Both the position numbers and the translations under genes were made by a program. The notes under the pieces are model-generated. The model was not told the DNA's origin, searched no databases, and saw only the letters and a program-made list of their open reading frames with translations. A DNA stretch of 64,000 nucleotides from an uncultured Neomegalonema sp. (GTDB lineage Bacteria; Pseudomonadota; Alphaproteobacteria; Rhodobacterales; Rhodobacteraceae): contig CALKBI010000024.1 of the NCBI GenBank assembly GCA_937990185.1, positions 96,956 to 160,955 of the forward strand. Direction: 5' to 3'. Shown here piece by piece: positions 18,466 through 28,272 of this stretch. How positions within the stretch are numbered: the first letter of the stretch is position 1; the number at the start of each line of letters is the position of its first letter.

Positions 18466-21400
18466 ATGACGAGCTGTTGGACAACTTTATCTGTACTGGC
18501 GCTAATCGCGACGACGACGCTTGCTGTTGCGGAAGATGAAGGGGTCCCGGAACGCCGTTCAGTTGTTGTCAAAAATATGGATTTCTACGGCGGTGATTTA
18601 GAGCCGCGCTTTAATACGACCTTTGAAGCATGTGAAAACATTTGTCTGTCTGACACATCATGCACAGCATTTACCTACAATATTAAATCGTCGGCCTGTT
18701 TTCCTAAAAATGGGTTTGATGAGATGCTTGCTTTTAATGGTGCGGTCTCAGCGCGCATCGTGGAGTTGCCAGATAAAACCCGAGAGCAAATCGATATACG
18801 ATCCGCTGACCTAGATTTTTTACCGGGTGGTTATCTTGAAGAAGCACACGCTCTGGCGCGAAGAGTTGGCATAGAATTTCCTCCTGAAGACGGAAAGTTA
18901 AGGAGCCTGTTGGCAAATGCGCAGTACGAAAAACCTCGTCAGGCCGCAGAGCTTTACGGTGCGGCGTTAAATATCGACGACGATGCGGATATTTGGGTCA
19001 ACCTGTCTCGTTCTCTCACACAAATCGACGATGGCGATTACGATGAAGAGCAGGAAATGCGGCGGCGTAGCGTTGCAGCCGCGGTTAATGGATACCTCCG
19101 GTCAGAGCGCCCTTTGCAACAAGCGAATGCTTTGGATCAACTTACTAAGGCGCTGATCAATCATGGAAATGGCAGGCAGGCCATCGAAGCACTGCGCCTT
19201 TCTCAAGAGCTTCTCCCCCGGAGTTATAAGCAAGCCGAACTAGACGACACGATTGCGCGTTTCGGGTTTAGAGTTATCGATCACAGTGTTGACTCAAACG
19301 CGGTAAACCCGCGCATTTGCGTAACATTTTCCGAAGACCTCGACATTGAAACCGAATACGGAACCTTTGTACGCCTCGATAAGCGCGTTCTGCCTGTTGA
19401 AGCAGAGGGCCAGCAAGTTTGCATTGATGGCGTCGAACATGGCGGGCGTTACAAATTTACGGTCCGAAAAGGTTTACCGGCTGCGAGCGGTGAAAAACTG
19501 AACCGCTCGGTCGACCTTGATGTTTATGTGCGGGACCGGAACCCATCGGCACGCTTTTCCGGGCGGGCTTATGTCTTGCCCAAATCTGCGAAGGCATCGA
19601 TTCCTCTTGTATCGGTCAATCTGGATGAGGTTGACCTGCGCATTCACCGCGTTGGTGTTCGGAACCTGCGAACGGTTGCACAGCGTGATATGCTGGGTAA
19701 CGCGATTGATGGATATCGCGAGCGCGAGATTGCTCGCGATCTTGGAACGCCTGTTTGGGAAGGAACCGGCGAAGTCGACAATCGACTCAATGAAGATGTG
19801 ACCACGGCGCTGCCGATTGGTGATGCGATTACGAAGTTTGAGCCTGGCGTTTACGTCATGACAGCCCGTGCTGGTACGAATGAGGCTTGGATTGATGCTG
19901 CAACCCAGTGGTTTGTTGTTACTGATCTTGGATTAGCGACATTATCCGGTGCGGACGGGCTGCATGTTTTTGCACGCTCACTGGCGAGCGCGGAGACGAT
20001 TGAAGGCGCTGAAGTTCAACTGATTGCTTTCAACAATGAAGTCTTAGCAACGGGGACGACAAACAGCGAAGGCTATCTAAACTTCGCGCCCGGCTTAACG
20101 CGCGGCGAAGTCGGGATGGCTCCTGCAATGATCACGATTGAAAGCGCGGATGGTGATTTTGCTTTTCTTGATCTGACTGAAAGCGGCTTCGATTTATCGG
20201 ATCGCGGTGTTGAAGGCCGTGCAGCGCCCGGACCCATTGATATTTTCATAAGTACCGAGCGCGGTGCGTATCGTCCCGGCGAGACTGTCAACGCGACAAT
20301 CCTCGCACGCGATGCGACAGCGAGAGCCGTTGCTGACCTACCTTTGACGACAATCATATCGCGGCCCGATGGCGTTGAACATGCGCGGATGGTTCTTAAA
20401 GATGAGGGCGCTGGAGGTCGCAGCCTTTCGTTTGATCTTAATCCGGGTGCTGCGCGCGGCGCATGGGAGATTGCTGTTCATGCTGATCCAGACACCCGCG
20501 CTTTGTCGCGTGAGAGTTTTCTGGTCGAAGATTTCACGCCGGAGAGGATCGACTTTGACCTTAGCATTGCTGCGGAAACAATCCGCATCTCAGATGTCCC
20601 CGATCTAAAGATCGAGGGGCGTTACCTCTACGGCGCTCCTGCCGCAGACATGCCAATCAGCGGGCAGGTTCGCATCGGCTTGGCAAATGGGCTGGAAGGT
20701 TTCCCTGGATATTCGTTTGGCCTTGAAAGTGAGCGCATCAATGCCAGAGTCGAATCTCTGCTCGGAGATTTAACCACGGATGCGAACGGAAGCGCTGTTG
20801 TCCCGTTGTCATTGCCAACGATGGACGGCGTTACACGGCCCCTCGAAATGGAAGCAATTATTCGGTTGCGCGATGGATCTGGTCGCCCGGTTGAGCGCGT
20901 TCTGAAACGGCCCCTTGCTCCGGTCTCGCGCATGATCGGAATTAAACCACTTTTCGAAGATTCTGTACAACAAGGGGGCCTTGCCCGTTTTGAAGTTATC
21001 GGTGTGGACCGAAACGCTGCCCGAACTGATTTAGAAAGTGTCGGTTGGGAAATCTCAAAGATAGAAACTGAATATCAATGGTACGAAGTGAACGGATCGT
21101 GGCGTTACGAGCCAACAACCCGCCGCGAGCGCGTTGCTTCTGGAAGTCTTGAACTCGAGACCGGCAAACCAGCCATTGTTGAAACTCCGGTCGAATGGGG
21201 ACGTTACGAGCTAAAACTGATTGCGACCGATGGCACTTATACAGCTTCCAGTGTTGGTTTTGACGCGGGATGGTATGCGCCAGTTGCAGGGTCAGATACG
21301 CCGGATACTTTGGAAGTGTCGCTGGATAAAGAGCGGTATAAAATCGGTGATACCGCAAAGCTGCGTGTGAATGCGCGGTTTGCAGGGAAAGTGCTGGTAG

Positions 21401-23910
21401 CAGCACTCGACAATCGAATTATCGACATGAAAGCCGTTGATGTTGATGCTGGCGAAAGTCTGATTGACATGCAGGTTACCGAAGACTGGGGGCCAGGGGC
21501 TTATCTTACGGCTACACTGATCCGGCCAATGGATGTTGATGCCGGACGTAATCCTTCGCGGGCTATCGGGGTTCAATGGGCTGAAGTCGATGTAGATGAT
21601 CGCAAATTCGATGTCCGTTTTATGACGCCGGACAAGGTTGATCCACGCGGGCCAATGCAGGCCGAGATAAAGATTGCGAACCTGCCAAAAGGCGAAACCG
21701 CCTATGCAACGATTGCGGCGGTGGATGTTGGGGTGCTTAATATTACTGGTTTCGATGCACCTGAGCCGGAATCGCATTATTTTGGTCAACGCCGCCTTGG
21801 GATCGATATTCGGGATGTTTATGGGCGGTTGATAAATGGGTCGCTAGGGACGCCGGGGCGTATTCGTTCGGGCGGAGATGGTCCTGCCTCCAATGGCGCT
21901 TCGCCGCCACCTAACGAGGATGTGCTGGCATTCTTCTCTGGTGTTCTTGAAGTCGGTGAGGACGGAACGGCTAGTGCCTCATTCAATATGCCGGACTTTA
22001 ACGGCACAGTGAAGTTGATGGCCATTGTCTGGTCTGATGCAGGTGTTGGCAATGCAGAGAAAGACGTCAAGGTTGTTGACCCTATTGTTGTCTCCGTCAG
22101 CTCTCCGCGTTTTCTCGCACCGGGCGATAAAAGCCGGATATTGGTAGAAATCGCTCATACCAGCGGGCCTAAGGGTGATGTAATCTTGGACATCGAGGCG
22201 GATGAAGGCCTTATCTTAGGAAAGTCATCTCAGCAGTTTGATCTACAGTCCAAGGCTTCAATGTTGATCCCGGTTACGGCTAAGACTGTAGGTGATCATG
22301 AACTGCGGTTTGTTACGACAACCCCTGACAGCAAGACCCTCACCAAATCTGTGCGGCTTGCGGTCCGCGCGAATGACCCTGAAGTCTTGCGTCAAAACAG
22401 GATTCCGCTCGCCGCGAATGGCGGATCGCTAACCGTTGATGCCAGCACTTTTGAAGGGTTCCGTGAAGGAACTGGCCGGGCAGCTTTGACCGTCGGACCG
22501 CTTGCGAGGTTTGATGTTTCGGGATTGCTGCGCGAATTGGATCAGTACCCTTACGGCTGCACTGAACAAACGACATCTCGCGCTTTTCCGTTACTGCATT
22601 TCAATGATGTAGCTTCGGCGATGGGCTTTGATGAAGGCAAAGGGATCGAAGAACGGATTGAAACAGCGGTCCGCAAGGTGCTGGCCAATCAAACTAACGG
22701 AGGGTCGTTTGGATTATGGCGACCAGCAAACAGTGATGCTTGGCTCGATGCGTATGTAACTGACTTTCTTAGTCAAGCCCGCCTCCAAGGACATGATGTC
22801 CCTGAACAGGCGATGAAGGCGGCGCTGTCAAATTTACGCAACCTTGTGGCGTATGCTGGCGATAACGAAAATAAAGCGGACTATATCGCTTATGCATTGA
22901 TGGTGATGGCCCGTGAAGGCGCTGCGTCAATCGGTGATTTGCGGTATTATGCTGATGCTAAAGTAGATGTTCTTTCCTCGCCGCTTGCCAAGGCACAGCT
23001 TGGTATGGCTCTGGCGACTTACGGTGAACAGAAACGCGCTGACAAGATGTTCCGTCTAGCTGCGGAGCAGACATTAAATCAGAAACCAATCACGAGACAT
23101 TTTTGGCGCGATGATTATGGTTCGCAATTGCGGGATGCTGCCGGTGTCCTTGCGCTGTCGATTGAGGCTGGTTCCGATGCCGTAGACCGCGAAGCTTTGG
23201 TAGATGTTGTTAATCCCAGCGGTTTTTCCGAGCGCAGAACGTCAACTCAAGAAAAAGTCTGGACACTCTTCGCGGCCAAAGCCTTGATCAATGATGCCTC
23301 TGCGGGTGAGATCAAGGTGGACGGCGTTGCAATCGACGGCCCTATGGTTCGTGTTTTCGAAGATCAAGCGGTCGGCGACCGAACGGTCGTGATTGCGAAC
23401 GAGGGTGATCGCAGTTCCGACGCCGTGCTCACCACGTTCGGTATCCCTAATGAGCCTCCGGTTGCGGGCGGCAATGGCTTTGAAATTTCGCGGGCATATT
23501 ACACGCTTGAGGGTGAGGAAATATCACCGGATGCGGTCGCGCAAAATGATCGCTTGGTTGCTGTTATTCGTGTCAAAGGCAAAGGCGCACCGGCAGGTCG
23601 GTTGATGGTCAACGATCCTCTTCCGGCAGGCTTTGAGATAGACAATCCGAAACTATTGCGTGCAGGTGATACAGACGGGCTCGAATGGTTATCTGTCAGA
23701 ACGACAGAGACTCTTGAGTTCAGGACGGATCGCCTGTTGGCGGCGGTAGATTCAACTGACAATGAATCGTTCGAGATCGCTTATATTGTTCGTGCCGTCT
23801 CCCCCGGTCGGTTCTATCATCCGGCGGCGAGCGTCGAAGATATGTACCGTCCTGATTATCGCGCAAACTCAGATGCAGGCTGGGTTGAAGTGTTGGGCGC
23901 GCTGAAGTGA
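18466..23910 (+). CDS. bacterial alpha-2-macroglobulin with N-terminal PAN/Apple-like segment
   Basis: A 1814-residue periplasmic protein. The signal peptide MTSCWTTLSVLALIATTTLAVA lacks a lipobox, unlike E. coli YfhM. Residues about 30-95 form a PAN/Apple-like segment with Cys56, Cys60, Cys66 and Cys78. A long series of beta-rich macroglobulin domains follows. The thioester motif GCTEQ is intact (Cys1365, Gln1368) in YPYGCTEQTTSR, followed by the helical thioester domain and a receptor-binding-like C-terminus ending WVEVLGALK. Bacterial A2Ms are thought to trap proteases that breach the outer membrane, working with the peptidoglycan synthase PBP1C; here pbpC overlaps its 3' end (GTGA). The Apple-like segment could mediate binding to protein or glycan. 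Confidence 0.92.
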   Translation: MTSCWTTLSVLALIATTTLAVAEDEGVPERRSVVVKNMDFYGGDLEPRFNTTFEACENICLSDTSCTAFTYNIKSSACFPKNGFDEMLAFNGAVSARIVELPDKTREQIDIRSADLDFLPGGYLEEAHALARRVGIEFPPEDGKLRSLLANAQYEKPRQAAELYGAALNIDDDADIWVNLSRSLTQIDDGDYDEEQEMRRRSVAAAVNGYLRSERPLQQANALDQLTKALINHGNGRQAIEALRLSQELLPRSYKQAELDDTIARFGFRVIDHSVDSNAVNPRICVTFSEDLDIETEYGTFVRLDKRVLPVEAEGQQVCIDGVEHGGRYKFTVRKGLPAASGEKLNRSVDLDVYVRDRNPSARFSGRAYVLPKSAKASIPLVSVNLDEVDLRIHRVGVRNLRTVAQRDMLGNAIDGYREREIARDLGTPVWEGTGEVDNRLNEDVTTALPIGDAITKFEPGVYVMTARAGTNEAWIDAATQWFVVTDLGLATLSGADGLHVFARSLASAETIEGAEVQLIAFNNEVLATGTTNSEGYLNFAPGLTRGEVGMAPAMITIESADGDFAFLDLTESGFDLSDRGVEGRAAPGPIDIFISTERGAYRPGETVNATILARDATARAVADLPLTTIISRPDGVEHARMVLKDEGAGGRSLSFDLNPGAARGAWEIAVHADPDTRALSRESFLVEDFTPERIDFDLSIAAETIRISDVPDLKIEGRYLYGAPAADMPISGQVRIGLANGLEGFPGYSFGLESERINARVESLLGDLTTDANGSAVVPLSLPTMDGVTRPLEMEAIIRLRDGSGRPVERVLKRPLAPVSRMIGIKPLFEDSVQQGGLARFEVIGVDRNAARTDLESVGWEISKIETEYQWYEVNGSWRYEPTTRRERVASGSLELETGKPAIVETPVEWGRYELKLIATDGTYTASSVGFDAGWYAPVAGSDTPDTLEVSLDKERYKIGDTAKLRVNARFAGKVLVAALDNRIIDMKAVDVDAGESLIDMQVTEDWGPGAYLTATLIRPMDVDAGRNPSRAIGVQWAEVDVDDRKFDVRFMTPDKVDPRGPMQAEIKIANLPKGETAYATIAAVDVGVLNITGFDAPEPESHYFGQRRLGIDIRDVYGRLINGSLGTPGRIRSGGDGPASNGASPPPNEDVLAFFSGVLEVGEDGTASASFNMPDFNGTVKLMAIVWSDAGVGNAEKDVKVVDPIVVSVSSPRFLAPGDKSRILVEIAHTSGPKGDVILDIEADEGLILGKSSQQFDLQSKASMLIPVTAKTVGDHELRFVTTTPDSKTLTKSVRLAVRANDPEVLRQNRIPLAANGGSLTVDASTFEGFREGTGRAALTVGPLARFDVSGLLRELDQYPYGCTEQTTSRAFPLLHFNDVASAMGFDEGKGIEERIETAVRKVLANQTNGGSFGLWRPANSDAWLDAYVTDFLSQARLQGHDVPEQAMKAALSNLRNLVAYAGDNENKADYIAYALMVMAREGAASIGDLRYYADAKVDVLSSPLAKAQLGMALATYGEQKRADKMFRLAAEQTLNQKPITRHFWRDDYGSQLRDAAGVLALSIEAGSDAVDREALVDVVNPSGFSERRTSTQEKVWTLFAAKALINDASAGEIKVDGVAIDGPMVRVFEDQAVGDRTVVIANEGDRSSDAVLTTFGIPNEPPVAGGNGFEISRAYYTLEGEEISPDAVAQNDRLVAVIRVKGKGAPAGRLMVNDPLPAGFEIDNPKLLRAGDTDGLEWLSVRTTETLEFRTDRLLAAVDSTDNESFEIAYIVRAVSPGRFYHPAASVEDMYRPDYRANSDAGWVEVLGALK

Positions 23911-25997
23911 ACGACAAGGCTTCGGTACGTGTGAAGTTTCGTAACTCAAGGCGCTGCCGTGCCATTATTGTTATGGCAGCGCTGTCTATTAGTGGGGTAT
24001 TCTCTGCTGATCGATGGATTGAGAAAACTGAAATTCCATCACTGACGCCGGAGGTATCAACGACGGTTTTGGATCGTAAGGGGCGTTTGCTGCGTGCCTA
24101 TACTGTTGCCGATGGCCGGTGGCGTTTGCCGGTCGAGGTCAACGACGTTGATCCCGGATATCTTGAGCAACTAATTGCTTATGAGGATAAGCGGTTTTGG
24201 TCTCATATAGGCGTTGATCCCATTGCATCACTCAGGGCTATTGGACAGCTCGCATTGAATGGCAAAGTGGTGTCCGGCGGATCTACTTTGACAATGCAGG
24301 TTGCTCGTTTGCTGGAGGAAGCCCCGTCGGGAAATCTAAAGGCGAAACTGCGTCAGGTGCGTCTGGCGCTCGCAATGGAGCGACGTTTAACGAAAGAGGA
24401 AATTCTCACACTCTATCTCACGATTGCGCCGTTTGGGGGCAACATAGAAGGTGTGCGTGCGGCAAGCCTTTCGTACTTTGACAAAGAACCATCGCGTCTT
24501 ACACCAAGCGAGGCGGCATTGTTGGTCGCGCTGCCGCAATCTCCGAATGCAAGGCGACCGGATCGCTCTCCACAAAATGCGCGCCGCGCTCGGGATCGCG
24601 TGTTGGCGCGGCTCGAAGACTCCGGCGTGTTGTCTGGCGATACAGCCAAGGCGGCCCGGTCTGAAGGAACCCCGGGTGCGCGAAGGCGTTTCCCACTTCG
24701 TGCGCCGCACTTGGCCGACAGATTGCGGCGGGAAAGCACCCAAACAATTCATCGTGCAACCATTGATCGAGACTTGCAGTCTTCAGTTGAGGACTTGTTC
24801 CGCACTCGTATTGGCAGCTTAGGACGGAACCTCTCCGGTGCTGTGATTGTAGCAGACCATCAAACCGGAGAGATCATTGCGTCGGTCGGCTCCCCCTATT
24901 TGTTTGATACCAGCAGCCGTGGTTTCATAGACATGACCCGCGCGGTCCGTTCGCCGGGATCAACGCTGAAACCTTTAATCTACGGGCTGGGTTTTGAGGC
25001 GGGCTTAGCGCATCCCGAAACATTGATTGAAGACCGTCCGACCGATTTCGGCGGATATACTCCGGGCAATTTTGACAAGACGTATCGTGGCACGGTCAGC
25101 ATCCGTGAGGCGCTGCAAAAATCTTTGAACATTCCCGCAGTTGCGGTTCTTGATAGCGTCGGCCCCGCGCAATTAATGGCTCGTTTGCGTAGAGCCGGAG
25201 TGGATGCAAAACTACCGCCCGGACGGGGAACCGGATTGGCCATCGGGCTTGGCGGTGTTGGTCTAACGCTCCGTGATTTGGTCGCGCTCTATGCAGCGAT
25301 TGCTCGTGGTGGCGAAGCGGTTGAATTACGCGAACGCCTTGGGCAACGAACCACCCGTCGAGAGGGTAGGGTGCTATCGCCGGAGGCCGCGTGGCAGATT
25401 AGCGATATTCTCGCAAGCGCTCCAACGCCGGACATGGCCCATACTGAACGGCTCGCATTCAAGACCGGAACATCTTACGGGTATCGCGATGCTTGGGCTG
25501 TAGGTTTCGATGGCGCTCATGTCATTGGCGTTTGGATTGGCAGAGCCGACGCAGCGCCAGCCCCCGGTATTCTTGGAATTGATACCGCTGCACCATTATT
25601 GTTCGAGACGTTTTCGCGGTTAAAATCGAAATCCGATCCTCTGTCTCCACCACCTGATACAGTTTTGACGGTGAGCCATTCAGAACTTCCGCATCCTTTG
25701 AAACGCTTCCGGCATCCTTCAATGGCTGGCCGCAACGAATCTCCTAAGCCTAAAATCGCATTTCCGCCGGATGGTGCAACGGTTGAGCTTGGTATTGATG
25801 GATCACGGCCTACACCGCTGACCTTGAAAGTACGGGACGGGTTGCCGCCCTTTAGATGGTTGGCAGATGGCAAGCCACTCAACGTAAGTCGATTTGATCG
25901 TGAGGTCAGCTATCAACCTGATGGCGGCGGATTTATGTCGATTTCAGTGATAGATCGCTCAGGCAAATCGGCACGGACAAAGCTGTTTATTAAATGA
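23907..25997 (+). CDS. pbpC: penicillin-binding protein 1C
   Basis: Bifunctional peptidoglycan synthase of 696 residues. After a membrane anchor (IIVMAALSISGVFSA) the glycosyltransferase domain has EDKRFWSHIGVDP with Glu93 and GGSTLTMQVARLL. The transpeptidase domain carries S352-T-L-K355, SLN in QKSLNIPAV, and KTGTS at 519-523. The C-terminal region (FPPDGATVELG onward) is the PBP1C-specific beta domain. The GTG start overlaps the stop of the alpha-2-macroglobulin gene by four bases, the classic yfhM-pbpC partnership of cell-wall repair. All catalytic residues are present, so the enzyme should be active. Confidence 0.95.
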   Translation: MNDKASVRVKFRNSRRCRAIIVMAALSISGVFSADRWIEKTEIPSLTPEVSTTVLDRKGRLLRAYTVADGRWRLPVEVNDVDPGYLEQLIAYEDKRFWSHIGVDPIASLRAIGQLALNGKVVSGGSTLTMQVARLLEEAPSGNLKAKLRQVRLALAMERRLTKEEILTLYLTIAPFGGNIEGVRAASLSYFDKEPSRLTPSEAALLVALPQSPNARRPDRSPQNARRARDRVLARLEDSGVLSGDTAKAARSEGTPGARRRFPLRAPHLADRLRRESTQTIHRATIDRDLQSSVEDLFRTRIGSLGRNLSGAVIVADHQTGEIIASVGSPYLFDTSSRGFIDMTRAVRSPGSTLKPLIYGLGFEAGLAHPETLIEDRPTDFGGYTPGNFDKTYRGTVSIREALQKSLNIPAVAVLDSVGPAQLMARLRRAGVDAKLPPGRGTGLAIGLGGVGLTLRDLVALYAAIARGGEAVELRERLGQRTTRREGRVLSPEAAWQISDILASAPTPDMAHTERLAFKTGTSYGYRDAWAVGFDGAHVIGVWIGRADAAPAPGILGIDTAAPLLFETFSRLKSKSDPLSPPPDTVLTVSHSELPHPLKRFRHPSMAGRNESPKPKIAFPPDGATVELGIDGSRPTPLTLKVRDGLPPFRWLADGKPLNVSRFDREVSYQPDGGGFMSISVIDRSGKSARTKLFIK

Positions 25998-26117
25998 GCT
26001 TCCCAAATCGGCATATTGCGGAAATATATAATCTCGTAGTTTGAATACCTTCTGTCGACGGCTACCCCTTCTTTCGTGTAAGGGAGGTGCGTTTTCGATA
26101 GGTGAGGAGCTGACCGT

Positions 26118-27575
26118 ATGGTCTCACGTGTTGTCCCGGTAGATCCTTTTGATCTTGTCGTTTTCGGTGCGACTGGCGATTTGGCACGCCGCAAGCTGAT
26201 ACCCGCGCTTTATCGCCGGATGGCGGATGGTCAGATGCTCGATACGGCTCGCATTATCTGCGCAGCGCGGAGCGACTTAGACACAGATGGGTTTCGTAAA
26301 CTTGCTTCCGATGCGCTCGACACATTCGTATCGAAAGACGAAATAGAGGGCGATACCCGTGAGCGGTTTCTGTCTTGCCTGACCTACCTACAGCTTGACG
26401 TTACATCTGAAGCAGGATGGGATAAACTGCGCGGCTTGTTGAGTGATGATGGTCGCCCCTGTGCGTATTATTTGTCCGTTGCACCGAGATTTTTTGGGGT
26501 GATCGCGGAGGCGATCCGAAAAGTTGGACTTGTCGATGAGCAAACCCGTATCGTTATTGAAAAACCGCTCGGACGTGACCTTGAATCTGCTCGAGAGCTT
26601 AACAGGCAATTTGCCGAAGGTTTTGCCGAAAGTCAGGTTTATCGGATTGACCACTATTTAGGAAAAGAGACGGTTCAAAACCTCATGGCGTTGCGGTTTG
26701 CTAATGCTCTCTTTGAACCGCTCTGGAATGCGCAACATATCGACCATGTGCAAATTACCGCTGCTGAAAGCGTCGGGATTGAGGGGCGAGGGCCTTATTA
26801 CGATAATGTCGGCGCGATGCGCGATATGGTCCAGAACCATTTGCTCCAGCTCTTGTGCCTAACGGCGATGGAGCCTCCTTCGCATTTTGAGCCGGATGCA
26901 GTGCGCGATGAAAAGCTCAAAGTTTTGCGGGCGTTGCAACCTTTGAACGATCCTTCTGACGTTGTGCGGGGCCAGTATCGCGGGGGTACATCAACAAGCG
27001 CGTATCACGATGATGCTGAAAACCCGGAAAGCCGGACGGAGAGCTTTGTTGCACTGAAAGCGACTATCTCAAATTGGCGTTGGGCGGGTGTTCCGTTTTA
27101 TCTGCGCACGGGAAAGCGTCTCCGCAATCGGGTTTCTGAGATCGCTATTCAGTTCAAAGATATCCCGCATTCGATTTTCTCGGCTTCTGCCGCTGCTCCG
27201 AAATCGAATGTGCTTGCGATACGCCTCCAACCGGACGAGGGGATCACGCTTTCGATGACCATTAAAGACCCCGGACCGGGTGGTATGCGCTTCAAAGAAA
27301 CCGAACTTGATATGAGTTTCGCGGATAGCCTTGCGCTTACTGGGAAACGGATGCCAGATGCGTATGAGCGTTTGATTATGGATGTCATCCGAGGAGATCA
27401 GACCCTTTTTATGCGCGGCGATGAGGTCGAGGCTGCGTGGTCATGGGTCGATCCGATTATTCACGGATGGCAAAATTCTGTTCCAAGCCTTTACGATTCA
27501 GGGTCATCGGGGCCGGAAGATTCTTTGATGCTATTGCACCGCGAAGGCCGACGCTGGCGCGAGATTTCCGCATGA
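26118..27575 (+). CDS. zwf: glucose-6-phosphate 1-dehydrogenase
   Basis: Oxidises glucose 6-phosphate to 6-phosphogluconolactone with NADP+, feeding the Entner-Doudoroff and pentose phosphate routes. The nucleotide-binding motif FGATGDLARRKL is at the N-terminus, the active-site signature RIDHYLGKE begins at Arg176, and LRTGKRL lies in the C-terminal domain. The 485-residue length is standard. GAGGAG precedes the ATG. It opens a tight block with pgl (ATGA overlap), pgi and eda. Confidence 0.97.
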   Translation: MVSRVVPVDPFDLVVFGATGDLARRKLIPALYRRMADGQMLDTARIICAARSDLDTDGFRKLASDALDTFVSKDEIEGDTRERFLSCLTYLQLDVTSEAGWDKLRGLLSDDGRPCAYYLSVAPRFFGVIAEAIRKVGLVDEQTRIVIEKPLGRDLESARELNRQFAEGFAESQVYRIDHYLGKETVQNLMALRFANALFEPLWNAQHIDHVQITAAESVGIEGRGPYYDNVGAMRDMVQNHLLQLLCLTAMEPPSHFEPDAVRDEKLKVLRALQPLNDPSDVVRGQYRGGTSTSAYHDDAENPESRTESFVALKATISNWRWAGVPFYLRTGKRLRNRVSEIAIQFKDIPHSIFSASAAAPKSNVLAIRLQPDEGITLSMTIKDPGPGGMRFKETELDMSFADSLALTGKRMPDAYERLIMDVIRGDQTLFMRGDEVEAAWSWVDPIIHGWQNSVPSLYDSGSSGPEDSLMLLHREGRRWREISA

Positions 27576-28243
27576 TGATTGAAACTTATTCTGCGGAAAG
27601 TTTAGGCAAAGCACTTGCCGAGCGTGTGGCGTCTGACTTGCGGGCTGCCTTAGAAAAGAAAACCCAAGTCAGCATTGCGGTATCGGGTGGCAGCACTCCT
27701 GCTCCTTTTCTTGTGGCATTGGCCAAAGAGTCACTGGATTGGGCAAAGGTTGTCGTCACTTTGACGGATGAACGTCAGGTCGCGGAGGACAGCCCACGGT
27801 CTAATGCGCGTTTGGTTTCTGACAATCTATTGCAAGGCGAAGCGGCAAAAGCGGAGTTTTTGCCACTCTATTCGACTGCAAACGTTATTGCAGGAATTGC
27901 GGAGCGCTTGGACGCAATCACCCCGTTCGATGTGTGCGTGCTCGGGATGGGCGCGGATATGCACACGGCGTCTCTTTTTCCCGGCACACCGGGATTGGAG
28001 CAAATGCTAGATTTAGAGAGTAAATCTCTCATAATTGAGGCAAATCCGCCGAAAGCGGATGAACCGCGCGTTACGCTGACTGCCAAAGCATTAACGAGTT
28101 CTGCTCATACTTATCTGCTCATTAAGGGAATCGAAAAGCGAGCTGCTCTTGATCACGCAATGAGCATGACGGATACGCTTGCCGCTCCAATTCGGTTCGT
28201 TTTGGATACGGCACAATCACCGGTAGTTTTCTACGCGGACTGA
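27572..28243 (+). CDS. pgl: 6-phosphogluconolactonase
   Basis: Hydrolyses 6-phosphogluconolactone to 6-phosphogluconate. A DevB/NagB-type fold of 223 residues with SGGSTPAPF near residue 33, LTDERQV and LGMGADMHTASLFPG. ATG 27572 overlaps the zwf stop in an ATGA junction; the frame is open further upstream inside zwf, but that part is not homologous to the family. Confidence 0.95.
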   Translation: MMIETYSAESLGKALAERVASDLRAALEKKTQVSIAVSGGSTPAPFLVALAKESLDWAKVVVTLTDERQVAEDSPRSNARLVSDNLLQGEAAKAEFLPLYSTANVIAGIAERLDAITPFDVCVLGMGADMHTASLFPGTPGLEQMLDLESKSLIIEANPPKADEPRVTLTAKALTSSAHTYLLIKGIEKRAALDHAMSMTDTLAAPIRFVLDTAQSPVVFYAD

Positions 28244-28272
28244 GCCAGAGAAACAGGAATGGAAACTGCGAT

